The notes under the pieces were generated by a model that searched no databases, had not been told where the DNA came from, and was given only the letters and a program-made list of their open reading frames with translations. A program made the position numbers and the translations under genes. This document shows positions 35,901 through 50,900 of a DNA stretch of 60,000 nucleotides, one piece after another. The DNA comes from Liolophura sinensis (Eukaryota > Mollusca > Polyplacophora > Chitonida > Chitonidae): assembly GCF_032854445.1 (NCBI RefSeq), contig NC_088306.1:11653386-11713385 (forward strand). Reading direction: 5' to 3'. The first letter of the stretch is position 1, and every line of letters begins with the position of its first letter.

Positions 35901-38900
35901 ATGTACTTACAACCAAACGCATGACCCAGAAGCCTCTCACCAATCCGGTCGCTGTGAGTCTCTCCGGCCATAGGTGGCAAGGTCTGTCAGCAACCTGTGG
36001 ATGGCCGTGGGTTTCCCCCGTGCTCTGCCCGGTTCCTCCCACCATAATGCTGGCCCCTGTCGTCGTATAAGTGAAATGTAAGTGAGTACGGCGCAAAACA
36101 CCAATCAAATAAATTAAAAAATACAACGGAACACAACTGTTGTAACTGAGAACACTGGCAGTTAAATACACGTTGTTAAACATCAGATGCATTGCTCTAG
36201 GCATTTCATGGAGCAGATAATAACAAGTGGTCTTTGTTTCAGGTGGACCAAGATGCATCTATAAAAGGCCTACCAAACTGTGACAAAATGACCTTACGTA
36301 GACTGGCCGTGTGGACGTTCGACCCTCTTATCAGGCTCAAGGCTTTAGCTGCTCTTGTTGATATTTGCAAAGGTAATATCTGCAAACTTGTTTAAGAGCA
36401 AAAGTTTTTTTGTTGTTTGGTATTTGAGTATAAATTTGTATGCAAGGTTTCATTTTTGTGCAGTTGGTATGGGATTTGTTGTAATAAATGTATAGTCACT
36501 GGAAGAATACACACCGAGACTTTCAACTGATTTGTCTGCTGATTTGATGCAGAATTCAGTACATTTTTGTTCAGCACTAATATTTATCAAGCAGCTGAAG
36601 ATGTTAGTCATTAATTGCAAATGTTTGAAAAGATAAGCTTATAACAGAAAAGAACTCATTTGTTTTCATTGCGACATTGTTGTGCAGTAAAGAATCTGTG
36701 TACACATTTTAAAGTTCCTTGAGCAAAATATTTTAACTGGACAATGTAGCTGTGTTTGAATTCTTGACTTAAGTCTATAGATATTCGATAAATACATGCG
36801 CATGTAAAGGCGCGGGTTCAGCAATGTTAAACTGATGTATTATGGATAAATTGTTGTGATTTTAGGAAAGAAGGGCGGTGCCCTGTGCTCTGCTATATAC
36901 TCCTACATGCAGCATGGAGATCCACAGATGCGCATTTTAGTCAAGCATATGCTTACTATCGTAAGTTAGCTCCCTTTGAAATGGATATCACTAAAAATTC
37001 TGACCCTTTCTGTACCCCAGTGACTGGTGAAAAGGAGAAAGTGTAAGGCGTGTTATCTTTTAACATGGGCCATTCTCGTAACAAATGCCCTGCATGTAGG
37101 GAGACATCAACTTTATGGATAAAACATCATATGATTATATCATCGCCACTCTCACCACATCATGTCTGCAGGGAAAACGTGAGGTAGATAGAAAACATGC
37201 TGTTTGGCTTGAATGTAATGATTTCCAGCATTCTTCTATAATACGTGCCACTGCCACGCCAGCGAAGTCGAGAAATGCTGTTCAAGCTTTTTCGTCTGAA
37301 GCCCTAATTGAGAGGGTTTGTCGACTTCCTGGAGAATGCACTGTGGTTCCCTCCACCAATAAACATGGACAAAATTCTTGAGCCAGGCGGTAAACACCAA
37401 TCAATCAATCAATCAATCAATCTTCTAGTGGGCATACTGATTTAAAATGTCGGCACTACATCGATCCATTATGACAGAATTACACATGAACTGTTAAAAC
37501 CCAATTAAAATTTCTGTTCTTTTTCATGGACGTGTCTAGGTAGCCCAGCCTGTGTACGTCACTTTGATACGATGGAGTTATGATGGGGAGTTGGATGATC
37601 AATATCATGAGGTCTGCTCTTACTTCCATCCTAATCTTTGTGCATTTGAATTCCAGGCCAAGTAGTGATTTGAAGTTACTTCGATTTCATTCAGCTCATT
37701 CAAGTGTTTGTATGCCACTAGAAAAAGAACTCAGTGGCAGAGCGGTAAAAGTTCAAGTTGGCATAAAATGGCATATTCGACCAGTGAACTTTAGTATCTG
37801 TTTTTAACAGTAACATATGGACTAACGAGGCTGATAGTTTGTGAAAAGTAATTATCTGAGCTACTCTAAAATAATATCAAAGATTCAATTAGATTTGTGC
37901 GGATTGAATTTTCTCTTAAAGGTCTGTTTTATAACCTCTTGGAATATCCAAACAAGTAACCTCTTACCCTATAGCCCATGGAATAGGCTTGTATTCCGAT
38001 TTTACAGCTGCATTCTGTGTCAGTTTTTTGTAGCCTCTGATCCGACTGTGAAGCAGGAACGGTTGTGGTTTGAGAAATACAGCTTGAGGAAGTCAATGAT
38101 TCCCACCTTCATGTCTACAGATCAGGCCAGGAGGGTAAGGGCAAAAGTTTGTTGAGCATTTTAGACCTCACACTAGCATCTAACAGTACTTTTCAGGAGG
38201 TACTTTGAGAGTTTAATTTATTTATTTATTTACTTATTTTATTGGTGTTTTACGCCGTACTCAAGAATATTTCACTTATACGACAGCGGCCAGCATTATG
38301 GTGGCAGAGTCCGGGGGAAACACACGATCATCTGCAGGTTGCTGACAGACCTTCTCACGTACGGCCGGAGAGGAAGCCAGCATGAGCTGGACTTGAACTC
38401 ACAGCGACTGCATTGGTGAGAGACTCCTGGGTCATTACGCTGCGCTAGCGCTTTAACCGACTGAGCCACAGAGGCCCCTTGAGGGTTTAAAGGTTGACAG
38501 CTAATGTCTACTCTGTCCTATGACGGACTACTCCAGTCTGTCGACCCCGTGCTGTGTTTTGTGATATGATCAGAAAGTGATGGAATCAGTGTTAGCCAGT
38601 GAATGCTCTGTACATGAAAAACACCTTGACAAGCAAGTACACTTTTCATTGTTCAAGGCGGAGGTGTGTCTTCTTTAGTACTCACATTACATACAAGAGT
38701 CAGGTTGTTGACTACTGGGCCTCGGGGTTTCCAACGAAATAAATACCTCAGCACTACTGAGTTTAGCAGATCGCCAATGCATGAACTTAAATAGTCTCCA
38801 TACTTAAAGTAAAAGAAAGCTGAAATATGCGTAAAATCACTTTCATTTATGTTTTAAGATTTTTTTTTGAGAGTGTTGAAAGGCATACAAATATTTCAAC

Positions 38901-41900
38901 ACTATGATGGGCTTTATGAGCCATACTGACAGTATCTAGGAACTTCACATCACCTTTTGTTCCTGATGTTCACCAGAAGGGAGGATTTTTGGGAATTTTA
39001 TTTCAGTAATCCTTTACTTGTAGGTAAAAATTATTCCAAAATTCAGTGTTGTGATTGGAGTTGGGCAAACTTCCTGTGATGTCAGAGTTCCTAAACTCTG
39101 ATAGTATGGCCCATAAGGCCCACCTTAGAATTCAAATGTTTGAACCACTTTAACTCTTTTCACAAAAATCTATAAAAATAAATACAAGTATATTTATGCA
39201 TAGTTTTAAGTGGTCTATTTAGTGATTCCTACTTCAGTTTTAGAGGCCTTTACCTTTAAAACCCAACTCCCTATCAACAAATGTAAATGTGGTCCACTTT
39301 CACCCTCCCACTTCATTCACAGTAACATTAAAACAATAACATGTTACTGCTTACTATCATTTTTATTTGTCATTCTGGATTATGTTAATTACATGTAATC
39401 ATCTATATCAGATTTGTGTTCAGCAGAGATTGTAGATGGAAGGCCACCTAAAGGCTATTGCCCTGGTCTGATGTACCTGTCTGTCCTTGTGGGCGGTTGA
39501 GCCCTCGCTGGTTCATATGGTTAAAGCTCTGGTTTGCTGCAGCTGTCATTCTCTTGGCCAGTGAGGCCGCATGGTCGAATCAAGTACTTTATTACTTTGA
39601 CTGCAGCTTTAAGTGAGGAGGTTTGTCAGTTACCAAGCAAAGAGCAGTGGTTTACCGCGGACACCCCTGTTTCCTACTCCCATAAACCAGACCGTCGTGA
39701 TATCTGTGAAACTTTTTTAGTGTATTGTTAAATACCAAGCAAACAAAATACATAAAGACAACTCTAAAATGAATTGACATAGCCTCATCAGCTGAAATGG
39801 GTAGATAATGTGGAGAGCCTGTTCCATGGCACAGTGTGGGATTATAATTTTCGAAATTATTTTAATGTGGTGCTTCGGTAACTGTGAAGTGATATTTAGT
39901 TATCCGTTTATTAGAATTTTAGATTATTTGAGTTATACAGTGGCATGTGAGGTAAACACGACCATCTGCAGGTTGCTGGTGGACTTTCCCAGATACAACC
40001 AGAGAGGAAGCCAACATGAGCTGGTCTTGAGCTCACAGCGATGGCATGGGTGAGAGGCTTGTGGGTCACAGGCTTTGCTAACATGCTAACCACTTGACTG
40101 TGGAGACCGCTCTCTGAAATAAATATTACATTTAGATTCAACCAGCTGGATGCATTGTTCCAACTGGAACATCATCAGCATGTTGTCCATTCAGAATGGA
40201 GGTTTGATTAATAGCTTAGTTTTTGTGTTTCAGATTTTGCTGACAGGGAAGTCCATTAATTTCCTGAAAGAGGTGTGTCATGACAGGACTGCTATCGTTG
40301 GTCGTGAGGATGCCATGAACATGGACATGGAAGAAGGTGGGCTAGCCATGGTGTAGCTAGTTGAACTTTTCGTCATGACATATTTTGCTAGATTCTGAGT
40401 GATTCTTCCATCTTATGAATGTGTATGTTTGCTTGGGGTTTTAGCGTTGTACTTAAAAAATGATCATTCCTATGAGGCTGAGGACAAGAAGTCATTAGGC
40501 GTATGTACCTATACTGTGTCTTCTTGTGGCCGTGCAAGTCCATACCGGCAAAGTGCTGCTTCCACCGAACTACATGTATCATGCTGAAGACAGCCCTTTC
40601 TCTAACCTCTCAATGCTGATCGCCAAGCGAGGTCATTTTTGAAGTCTTCAGTATAACCTGACCTGAGTTTGATCTCAAGTCTCTCAAACTTCGTCCTCGT
40701 AAAGGCAATATTTCGGCTGGCTAGAGTGCCATGAAACTTTTCCTCCATACATGAATCTTTGGAAACCGTTTGCGTTTGTTATAAGAATCATACATATTTC
40801 ATCATTCGTCATACATATTTGTAAATACCAATTAAGTATAAAGTACACATACCTACTGCTCATACCTGTCTTTCTGATTAACTTTTCAGGTGCAAAGTCA
40901 ATGTTTTCCCAGGACACAAACAGTGCCTTTCAGCTGATGATTGACACAGTGTACAAGGAAACCAGTCAACATCTCCTGGACGTGTTTCATAATAAATACA
41001 AGTTCTTGGACCACTTGAAGGTACAGTGTGTGGCCATGGGAGAGATAAAAGGCATTTAGTTACTATAATGAAAAAATTTCCATAAACTATTTCAACATTT
41101 TGTTACACGTAACCTGAAGAATGCTTAGACAAATTGTTAATTATACGAAATCTTACCATAGACAGAATTTGCTTGTGGTTGAGAGCAGAGCCATGTACAT
41201 ATTTGGAATTCATGGGCAGATCGGGGTCCGTGATATGACCAAATTTCTTGGAACCCTAATAGAAGCATCAGTTTTTGCCACTGTAAATGTCATAATGTGT
41301 ATAGTGCACTTCTGCTGTGTAAGCAAGCTTACAGACACACTTAAATCAGATATTGAGGCCTCCGTGGCTTAGTTTGTTAGCGTGCTAACACAACGTAGCG
41401 ACCCAGGAGCCTCTCACCAATGCAATCGCTGTGAGTTCAAGTCCAGCTCATGCTGGCTTCCTCTCCTTCCGTATGTGGGAAGGTCTTTCAGCAACCTGCA
41501 GATGGTCATGGGTTTCCCACGGTCTCTGCCTGGTTTCCTCCCACCATAATGCTGGCCACCGTCATATAAGTGAAATATTCTTGAGTACGGTGTAAGCACC
41601 AATCAATCAAATAAATAAATAAATCACATATTCCTGCGTATATTTGGATCTGCTGGTACAAGAACACTACATGAGAGAGGAAGCTCTTAGGTTCTCCCAC
41701 TCTCATTCCTTGTGGGGCCTCCATGACAATATGTGAAGATGTTGATGTTTATGTGGGCTTTTGCATGATCTAACCAGCATTAAAGGCCATTCTTCCACAA
41801 ACCTGGAATAGCTTGTAAATTGAAAAGCCTGGAAAATCGGGAGGTTGGCTAATGTCTACATTAAGTGCATTGGTCTGAAAAAGCTTGGCAATTTTGAAGA

Positions 41901-44900
41901 TGTACGAACTCCACTCACTGGTTTACTCTGGTTCACTCAGTGGTTTACTCTGGTTCACTCAGTGGTTTACTCTGGTTCACTCAGTGGTTTACTCTGGTTT
42001 ACTCTGGTTCACACAGTGGTTTACTCTGGTTCACTCAGTGGTTTACTCTGGTTCACTCAGTGGTTTACTCTGGTTTCCTCTGGTTCACTCAGTGGTTTAC
42101 TCTGGTTTCCTCCCCCCCATAAAACATACCGCCAGCTTATAAGGGAAAAATTCCCTCATAGTGTGGTGTTTATTCAATAGGTGAATTAAATGAAAAAGTT
42201 TGTTTCGATCCAACATGAAGTTTTGATAAATTTGGGAACATATTCATGAAATAAGATAGAAAATGTGAAAGACAGCAGACATTGTTTACGGCCACTTATC
42301 CATACTGGAGTAGTCAGTCACTGTTGCTACAGTATTGACTTATTAAAGAGTGTAGGAGGTTTGTGAGGTACCAGGTAAAAAGCTATGATTAAGAACCAGG
42401 TATATCTTACATCGACCTGGGCCCGGTTTCACGAAGCTCTCGTAACTTTGACGACGTAATGCAGGGAACACCAACAGTTGTAGCCAATAATTTGTTCTGT
42501 ACTGTAGTGACGCTTACATGTTGAGTTTGTATGTATTTCAGGCAATGCGGAGGTATTTGTTACTGGGTCAGGGGGACTTCATACGCCACCTGATGGACTT
42601 GTTAGAGTGAGTGACTATTTATATAAATAAATATAAACCCATGTATATTCTTATTATTTGATTGGGTTTTAACAATGAACTCAAGGATATTTCAATTGTA
42701 CTACAGCAGCCTGCATTATGTTGGTAGCATGTTAGGCCGAGTTGAGAGGAACCCCACAACCATCCAGGCAGATCTTCCAATGTAGGACCGGAGAGGAAGC
42801 CAGCAGGAGGTGGACTAGAACTCACATTGATCACATTAGTGAGAGACTCCGGAGTCATTGTGCTTTGCTAACCACTAGGCCATTGAGGCACCATGACTTC
42901 TGGATGTTTTCTTCAGTGTTCTGAACTGAATTCTCTGACATTCATCCTGCTCTTGTCGGACGTGGTGACAACAGGCGGCTGATGGCTCTGGTATCATCAT
43001 TTACACAGTCTTGCAATCATTGAAGCCACTTGTCTTCCACTAACATTCAGATGTGCAAGTCTGTAGGTCACAGATGGGAAAGGTTGTCAGTAACCTGCCA
43101 AAGGGTAGTGGGCACTACTAAGGGCACTCAAATTTCCAACACCAATAAAATTGACACTCTGTCTATGATTTCACGTTTTGCTGAACACATTGAGAAGTAG
43201 TCTCTGGAGTTTATCTGGCAAGGTTGGCTGGCTGTTGTCAGTGATCTGTGTTAAAGTCTCGGGTTTGAGTTAGCCTTCTTGAATAGCAGTTTGTTTTCTG
43301 AGATTGTTGGCCATTTTGTAAAAAAAAAAAAATTCAGATAGTGTATTTCATTTATTAAATTTTTAGCCTTTTTCAGATTGCACATTTTGCTTCATCCACC
43401 TTATAGGGCCACTTCAGATTCGATTTGTTATTTGTCTTGGCTTCAAAAGTATCATATTGAGGCCTCTGTGTGCTTCAGAGGGTGCTTTTTTACATACCAA
43501 ACTTCAGGTGAAGCAGAGTACACAAGTTGATTGAAGTAAATACATGTAAGTATTAAAGTACTGTTGTTTTGTACGAACAGAGAAGATCTAGCCAAGCCAG
43601 CAGGAAATCTCTACCTGCACAACCTGACTGGAATCCTGGAGACGGCAATCAGAGCAACAAACGCTCAGTTTGATGACACAGATATCCTGAAGAGGCTGGA
43701 TGTACGCTTATTGGAGGTGAGTATCACAGAGAGCAGGTATACAGTGTAGACAAAAATAAATAAATATAATTACACCTTGTAGCCAGACAATGTATTAATA
43801 GAGTATAATTCCACTTGGCACATATTACTGAATGAACAAAGACATCTTAAGTCCATACAGTAGCTATCATTTGATTGTTACTGGATTCAGTGTAGACATT
43901 AGAGGTGAGATTAAGATTGTCTTTGAACAATCAATATGGATGAAATATAGCCACAGTGACTGTTAAATGGCTTGCCACTGACATTAGTAGTTTTCACTTT
44001 CCAGCTCATTAACTATACCATCCAAACACAAGCAGTGAATTGTAACCTACATGCTTACCCAAAGTCGGGATAGACAACATCAATATACAGTGTCCTCATG
44101 GACAAGGTATGGTGTTCCAAAAATGGACAATATTGTTATGTGCTACCTTCATGCACAGAGTTGGAAAGTATGTAAATCTGACTGAAGAAGTCAATGTTAA
44201 CACAAATAATAAATAGTATAGAATTGCATTGTAATTGAAGTTGGAATGCCAAAAATATTTCACTGTCCCATCAGTATAGCATTGCATTTTACCACGATAG
44301 ACCAGATTGATACAGCAGTATGCCGAACTGTAGGAAACAGTTTTATTTTATCTTCAGGTTTCCCCAGGGGATACAGGTTGGGATGTTTTCAGTTTATACT
44401 ACCATGTGGATGGACCAATCAGAACTGTGAGTTTATGAAAATTTACAATAAGAATATTATACATTCTCGAATAATTACATAACATGTAAAACGTTAACAA
44501 AGTAACAAGATGGTGTTGCCCTGGCTCTTCCTGTTTTATCTGGTGTTCAACCTGGCAGTATGTATGACTATCTATCCAACTGTATTTTCACCATGTCAAA
44601 ATGCGATGTACGTCATATCTCTATTTCCAGGTGTTCATCCCAGAGTGTATGATCATATCTCTATTTTCAGGTGTTTATCCCAGAGTGTAAGATAATGTCT
44701 GCATGTATTTTCAGGTGATCACCCCAGAGTGTATAATCATGTACCTACGAGTGTTTAACTTCCTGTGGAGAGCTAAGAGGATGGAGTACATACTGGCCAT
44801 GGTGTGGAAAAGTCAGATGTTTATGGACAGGTTAATAGCTCAGATCCCAGGTATGGCGGAAATAGCACACAATAATTTACCTGTAAATGGCCCATGGCCT

Positions 44901-47900
44901 TAATCATGTAACTCCACAATAGGGACCAGGGACACAGGGCATTAATAGAAACATTTGACCACTCTTGAAATGTGGACACCTGGCTTCCTCTCTGGAAGGT
45001 CAGCCAGAAACCTGCTGGTAGTCTGGGGTTTATCCAAGCCCTGTTTCCTCCACCATGATGCTGGCTGCTGTTGCATGAAATATTCTTGAGTACAGCATTA
45101 AACACCAATCAAATTAATAAATGAATGATGTGTGGATGTGAAAGTGAAATGTTAAAACACAGATTTATGAACAAACAAATCATATTTCTCATCTCCCAAC
45201 TTGCCATGATTTAGTTTTAAATCCATTCTTTTTTGTCTGATCATTTACCCCCAAAGTTTGATGTTTTGAAATTCTGCACTTTGTACAATGTTTTGTTTCA
45301 GAATTACTGGCAGTGAAGCATCAGTGCAATATGTTAACATGTGTTTTATTACAGAACTACTGGGAGTGAAGCATCAGTGCCATGTATTAACGTGTGTTTT
45401 GTTACAGAACTACTGTGAGTGAAGCATCATTGTCATGTATTAACATGTGTTTTGTTACAGAACTACTGGGAGTGAATCATCAGTGCCATGTGTTAACATG
45501 TGTTTTGTTACAGAACTACTGGCAGTGAAGCATCAGTGCCATGTATTAACATGTGTTTTGTTACAGAACTACTGGCAGTGAATCATCAATGCCATGTGTT
45601 AACATGTGTTTTGTTACAGAACTAATGGGAGTGAATCATCAGTGTCATGTATTAACATGTGTTTTGTTACAGAACTACTGGGTGTGAATCATCAGTGTCA
45701 TGTGTTAACATGTGTTTTGTTACAGAACTACTGGGAGTGAATCATCAATGCCATGTGTTAACATGTGTTTTGTTACAGAACTACTGGGAGTGAATCATCA
45801 GTGTCATGTGTTAACATGTGTTTTGTTACAGAACTACTGGGAGTCAATCATCAATGCCATGTGTTAACATGTGTTTTGTTACAGAACTACTGGGAGTGAA
45901 GCATCAGTGTCATGTATTAACATTTGTTTTGTTACAGAACTACTGGTAGTGAAGCATCAGTGTCATGTATTAACATGTGTTTTGTTACAGAACTACTGGG
46001 AGTGAAGCATCAGTGCCATGTGTTTTGTTACAGAACTACTGGGAGTGAAGCATCAGTGTCATGTATTAACATGTGTTTTGTTACAGAACTACTGGGAGTG
46101 AAGCATCAGTGTCATGTATTAACATGTGTTTTGTTACAGAACTACTGAGAGTGAATCATCAGTGTCATGTATTAACATGTGTTTTGTTACAGAATTACTG
46201 GGAGTGAATCATCAGTGTCATGTGTTAACATGTGTTTTGTTACAGAACTACTGAGAATGAAGCATCAGTGTCATGTATTAACATGTGTTTTGTTACAGAA
46301 CTACTGGGAGTGAAGCATCAGTGTCATGTATTAACATGTGTTTTGTTACAGAACTACTGGGAGTGAAGCATCAGTGTCATGTATTAACATGTGTTTTGTT
46401 ACAGAACTACTGGGAGTGAAGCATCAGTGTCATGTATTAACATGTGTTTTGTTACAGAACTACTGGGAGTGAATCATCAGTGTCATGTATTAACATGTGT
46501 TTTGTTACAGAACTACTGGGATTGAAGCATCAGTGCCATGTGTTAACATGTGTTTTGTTACAGAACTACTGGGAGTGAATCATCAGTGCCATGTGTTAAC
46601 ATGTGTTTTGTTACAGAACTACTGGGAGTGAAGCATCAGTGTCATGTATTAACATGTGTTTTGTTACAGAACTACTGGGTGTGAATCATCAGTGTCATGT
46701 GTTAACATGTGTTTTGTTACAGAACTACTGGCAGTGAAACATCAGTGCCATGTATTAACATGTGTTTTGTTACAGAACTACTGGCAGTGAATCATCAGCG
46801 CCATGTGTTAACATGTGTTTTGTTACAGAACTACTGGGAGTGAATCATCAGTGTCATGTGTTAACATGTGAGATGGTCCATTTCATACAGCAGGTCCAGT
46901 ACTACATCAACTTTGAGGTAAGCTCTCCACAACCCACCCATCCTCTGCAGTGGTATGTCAGCATACACAGATATCAGAGATTTTACAATCTTCACAGAAG
47001 GTTATTTGATGAGCATTGTAATGATAGGGATGACTTGTGATCAAACTCTTTTGTTGCTGAAGGTAAGGAGAGGATAAAATACAAGTGAGGCAAATTTATT
47101 AATTTAATAAATTGTCATTGTATTTCTAGAACATTGTAATAATAGGAGAGATTTGTGGTCAAACTCTTTTGTTTCTAAAAGTAAAAAGACTCCTGCTGTA
47201 TCATGTGACTTGTCAAACACGTGAGGCCATTTTTGTGGACTTTAATTTAATTGTCAGTGCTTAGATACACAAGGGGTGGAATTTTACAATGTCCAGAGAA
47301 AGTAAATTTCACGCAAGGTGTAATAGCTCTCACATGTAGGCACAAACCCTGTCCAATACAATTTTTGCTGGCTTCCTCTCCGGCCTTACCTGGGTAAGGT
47401 CTTCCAGCAACTTCCGGAAGGTTGTGGGCTTCCCCCGGGTTCTGCCCGGTTTCCTCCCACCATAACGCTGTCCGCCGTTGTATAAGTGAAATATTCTTGA
47501 GTACGGCATAAAACACCAATGAAATAAATAAATAATTAATACAATATTTTAATGGTTTTACATCTTACCTAAGTGATTAAATAAGTCACATGCGGGTATA
47601 AAAGCAGGGTGATGCTTTCGTGGATCACCCGTAGCAGAACCTTAGCTCTGTTCCTAGCCACCATCAAAAGCGTATTGCGTTTTCACAAGCAAATCAGATT
47701 TATTATATTTGAGAATTTCATTGGTTACAGTATTTATAAACTTTCAGGTACTGGAATGTTTGTGGGATGAACTGTTGACAAAAGTTAAAGAGGCCAAAGA
47801 CCTGGATTACATCATTGCTGCCCACGAGGTTTTTCTCGATGCCATCAATGTGAGATGTCTCCTTGATAAGGATTCTATGGTTAGTATTAGAACCCAGAAC

Positions 47901-50900
47901 CATGTTTAGTAATGTGCTTAGTTTCCAACCCAGTGAGTTAAGGTTCTAAAAGATTTGCCTGAACTAGACACTTATTATATGTTCCCCATTTCAACTTACA
48001 GGATCCAAAAATAAGTGTTAAAATTAAATTCCAAATTCTCATTTAATAAACTGGCTTTGTGTAATTGGCTGCATAGCTGGAAAAACAAGGTATGATTGTT
48101 GTCTGTCTTTGCCCTCGTGTTGACAGTGAATAGACTGTGTCCTTGAATACTGTGTGCAAAAGAAGCATAAAGGAGCAGAGCATCACTGCAGTTTTTACCC
48201 TTCAGCCAGGGATATGGATATTGTCGCTGTGGCCACCGTCGGTCTGCCCATTTTCTTGTAAACGTTTTATCTTGCAACATTTTCAAGTCGAATTTATCAA
48301 ATTTGTGTCATAGATGCCCAAAACCATGGAGAAGAGCCCTATTGATTTCCGGTGACCTTGACATATTTTTTCAAGGTGAACAGGTCAAATGGCATTTAGT
48401 GCTTGCAAACATGATATCTATTGAAGGTGTGAGGCAAAGTTTAATAATGAAAATTATGTCACATATACCTTATGTAAACCCTATTGATTTTTAGTGACCT
48501 TATCCTATTTTTCAAGGTCATTAGGAATATTTTATGCTAATTAATTGCAAACATGTGTCTTAAACAGATAAATTTGTTGCCACAGTTGACCACATCTACA
48601 CAAACATTCAGAAAAAAAAATCAGATGTCCTTGATAACAGTCTGCTGTTGGTCTCCATAGAAACAGGTGCATACTTATTTTAGGCTTAACAGATGATATT
48701 TGAAGATTTCTGCATATATTAAAACACCATATAGTAAATGTATGTGCTCAAGGTCAAAGGGTTTGAAGTGCATTGCACTGTATTTTTATTCCACTCTCCT
48801 CATGACCAACTAGGTTGTGTGTTTAATCCCACTCTTGCTATTCTGGCTTGTCAAGTGTTGTTTTTGTGGCTTTCTTCAGGCTCTGGTTTGTACTGTGCAC
48901 CCATAAACCCGATCACTCCTCAAATTTCCACCCATAAACCTGATCACTCCTCAAATGTCCACGCATAAACCTGATCACTCCTCAAATGTCCACCCATAAA
49001 CATGATTACTCCTCAAATATCCACCCATAAACCTGATTACTCCTCAAATGTCCACCCCATAAACCTGATCACTCCTCAAATATCCACCCATAAACCTGTT
49101 CACTCCTCAAATGTCCACCCATAAACCTGTTCACTCCTCAAATATCCACCCATAAACCTGATTACTTGTCAAATGTCCACCCATAAACCTGTTCACTCCT
49201 CAAATGTCCACCCATAAACCTGTTCACTCCCAAATGTCCACCCATAAACCTGTTCACTCCTCAAATGTCCACCCATAAACCTGATTACTTGTCAAATGTC
49301 CACCCATAAACCTGTTCACTCCTCAAATGTCCACCCATAAACCTGTTCACTCCCAAATGTCCACCCATAAACCTGATCACTCCTCAAATATCCACCCATA
49401 AACCTGATTACTTGTCAAATGTCCACCCATAAACCTGTTCACTCCTCAAATGTCCACCCATAAACCTGATCACTCCTCAAATGTCCACCCATAAACCTGT
49501 TCACTCCTCAAATGTCCACCCATAAACCTGATTACTTGTCAAATGTCCACCCATAAACCTGTTCACTCCTCAAATGTCCACCCATAAACCTGATCACTCC
49601 TCAAATGTCCACCCATAAACCTGTTCACTCCTCAAATGTCCACCCATAAACCTGATCACTCCTCAAATGTCCACCCATAAACCTGATCACCCCTCAAATG
49701 TCCACTCATAAACCTGATCACTCCTCAAATGTCCACCCATAAACCTGATCACTCAAATGTCCACCCATAAACCTGATCACTCCTCAAATGTCCACCCATA
49801 AACCTGATTACTCCTCAAATGTCCACCCATAAACCTGATCACTCAAATGTCCACCCATAAACCTGATCACTCCTCAAATGTCCACCCATAAACCTGATCA
49901 CTCAAATGTCCACCCATAAACCTGATCACTCAAATGTCCACCCATAAACCTGATCACTCAAATGTCCACCCATAAACCTGATCACTCCTCAAATGTCCAC
50001 CCATAAACCTGTTCACTCCTCAAATGTCCACCCATAAACCTGATCACCCCTCAAATGTCCATCCATAAACCTGATCACCCCTCAAATGTCCACCCATAAA
50101 CCTGATTACTCCTCAAATGTCCACCCATAAACCTGATTACTCCTCAAATAGCAAGTATTCATGACTACTTTATGAGCTTGCCTTACAAAGTAAACTGCTG
50201 GTATTCTCTGAATGCCTTGTTACGTCTGCCATTACCTGGGGGTTAATTTTCTATTAACATAATGTGTCTGTTTTAGCCATTAAAGGATCATTCCATTCAG
50301 TTTTTGGTAGTTATAGAAATCCAGGAATGTTTCAAGTCATTCTTCATAGTCGTGATGATTGGCATATTATACAGAAATATAGAATATTGTCCATTCAGTT
50401 GTAGTGTGGGCATTTGTATATTTACATGTAATTGTGGCACAGACTTGTATTCTCAGAGTGTGTTGTAGTGATTGGAGATATTTGCTGTATTCAAGAATCT
50501 AGCACTTACACAATAATGGTGGACTGCCATCATATGAGTGAAATTCACCAATCCGGTCACTGTGAGTTCAAGTTTAGCTCATGCTGGCTTCCTCTCCAGC
50601 TGAACGTGGAAAGGTCTGCAGAAGCCTGCGGATGATCGTGGGTTTCCCCCGGGCTCTGCCTTGTTTCCTCCCACCATAATACTGGTTGCCATCATATGAG
50701 TGAAGTATTCTTGAGTACGGCATAAAACACCAATGAAGTAAATAAATATAGGTGAAATATTTTGGAGTATGACGTAAAACACCAATTAAATAAATAAATT
50801 AATCAACAGTGGTGAGGTTGATGGGTTGAGGAAATAAGGCGTAGGCCAATGGACACCACCAAGTTTTGCTCTTGACTGTTGCAAGGTGCAAAAAATTTTC

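Noticed and set aside
41845-42180. Open frame of repeated [18 protein letters not shown]
   Set aside because: It is the 22-bp intron 17 array read in three phases, with no gene context.
45924-46148. Frame [15 protein letters not shown] repeated
   Set aside because: A phase of the 53-bp acceptor array; not an independent protein.
48893-50152. CRISPR-like appearance of regularly spaced repeats
   Set aside because: The units are directly adjacent without unique spacers, and the genome is animal.
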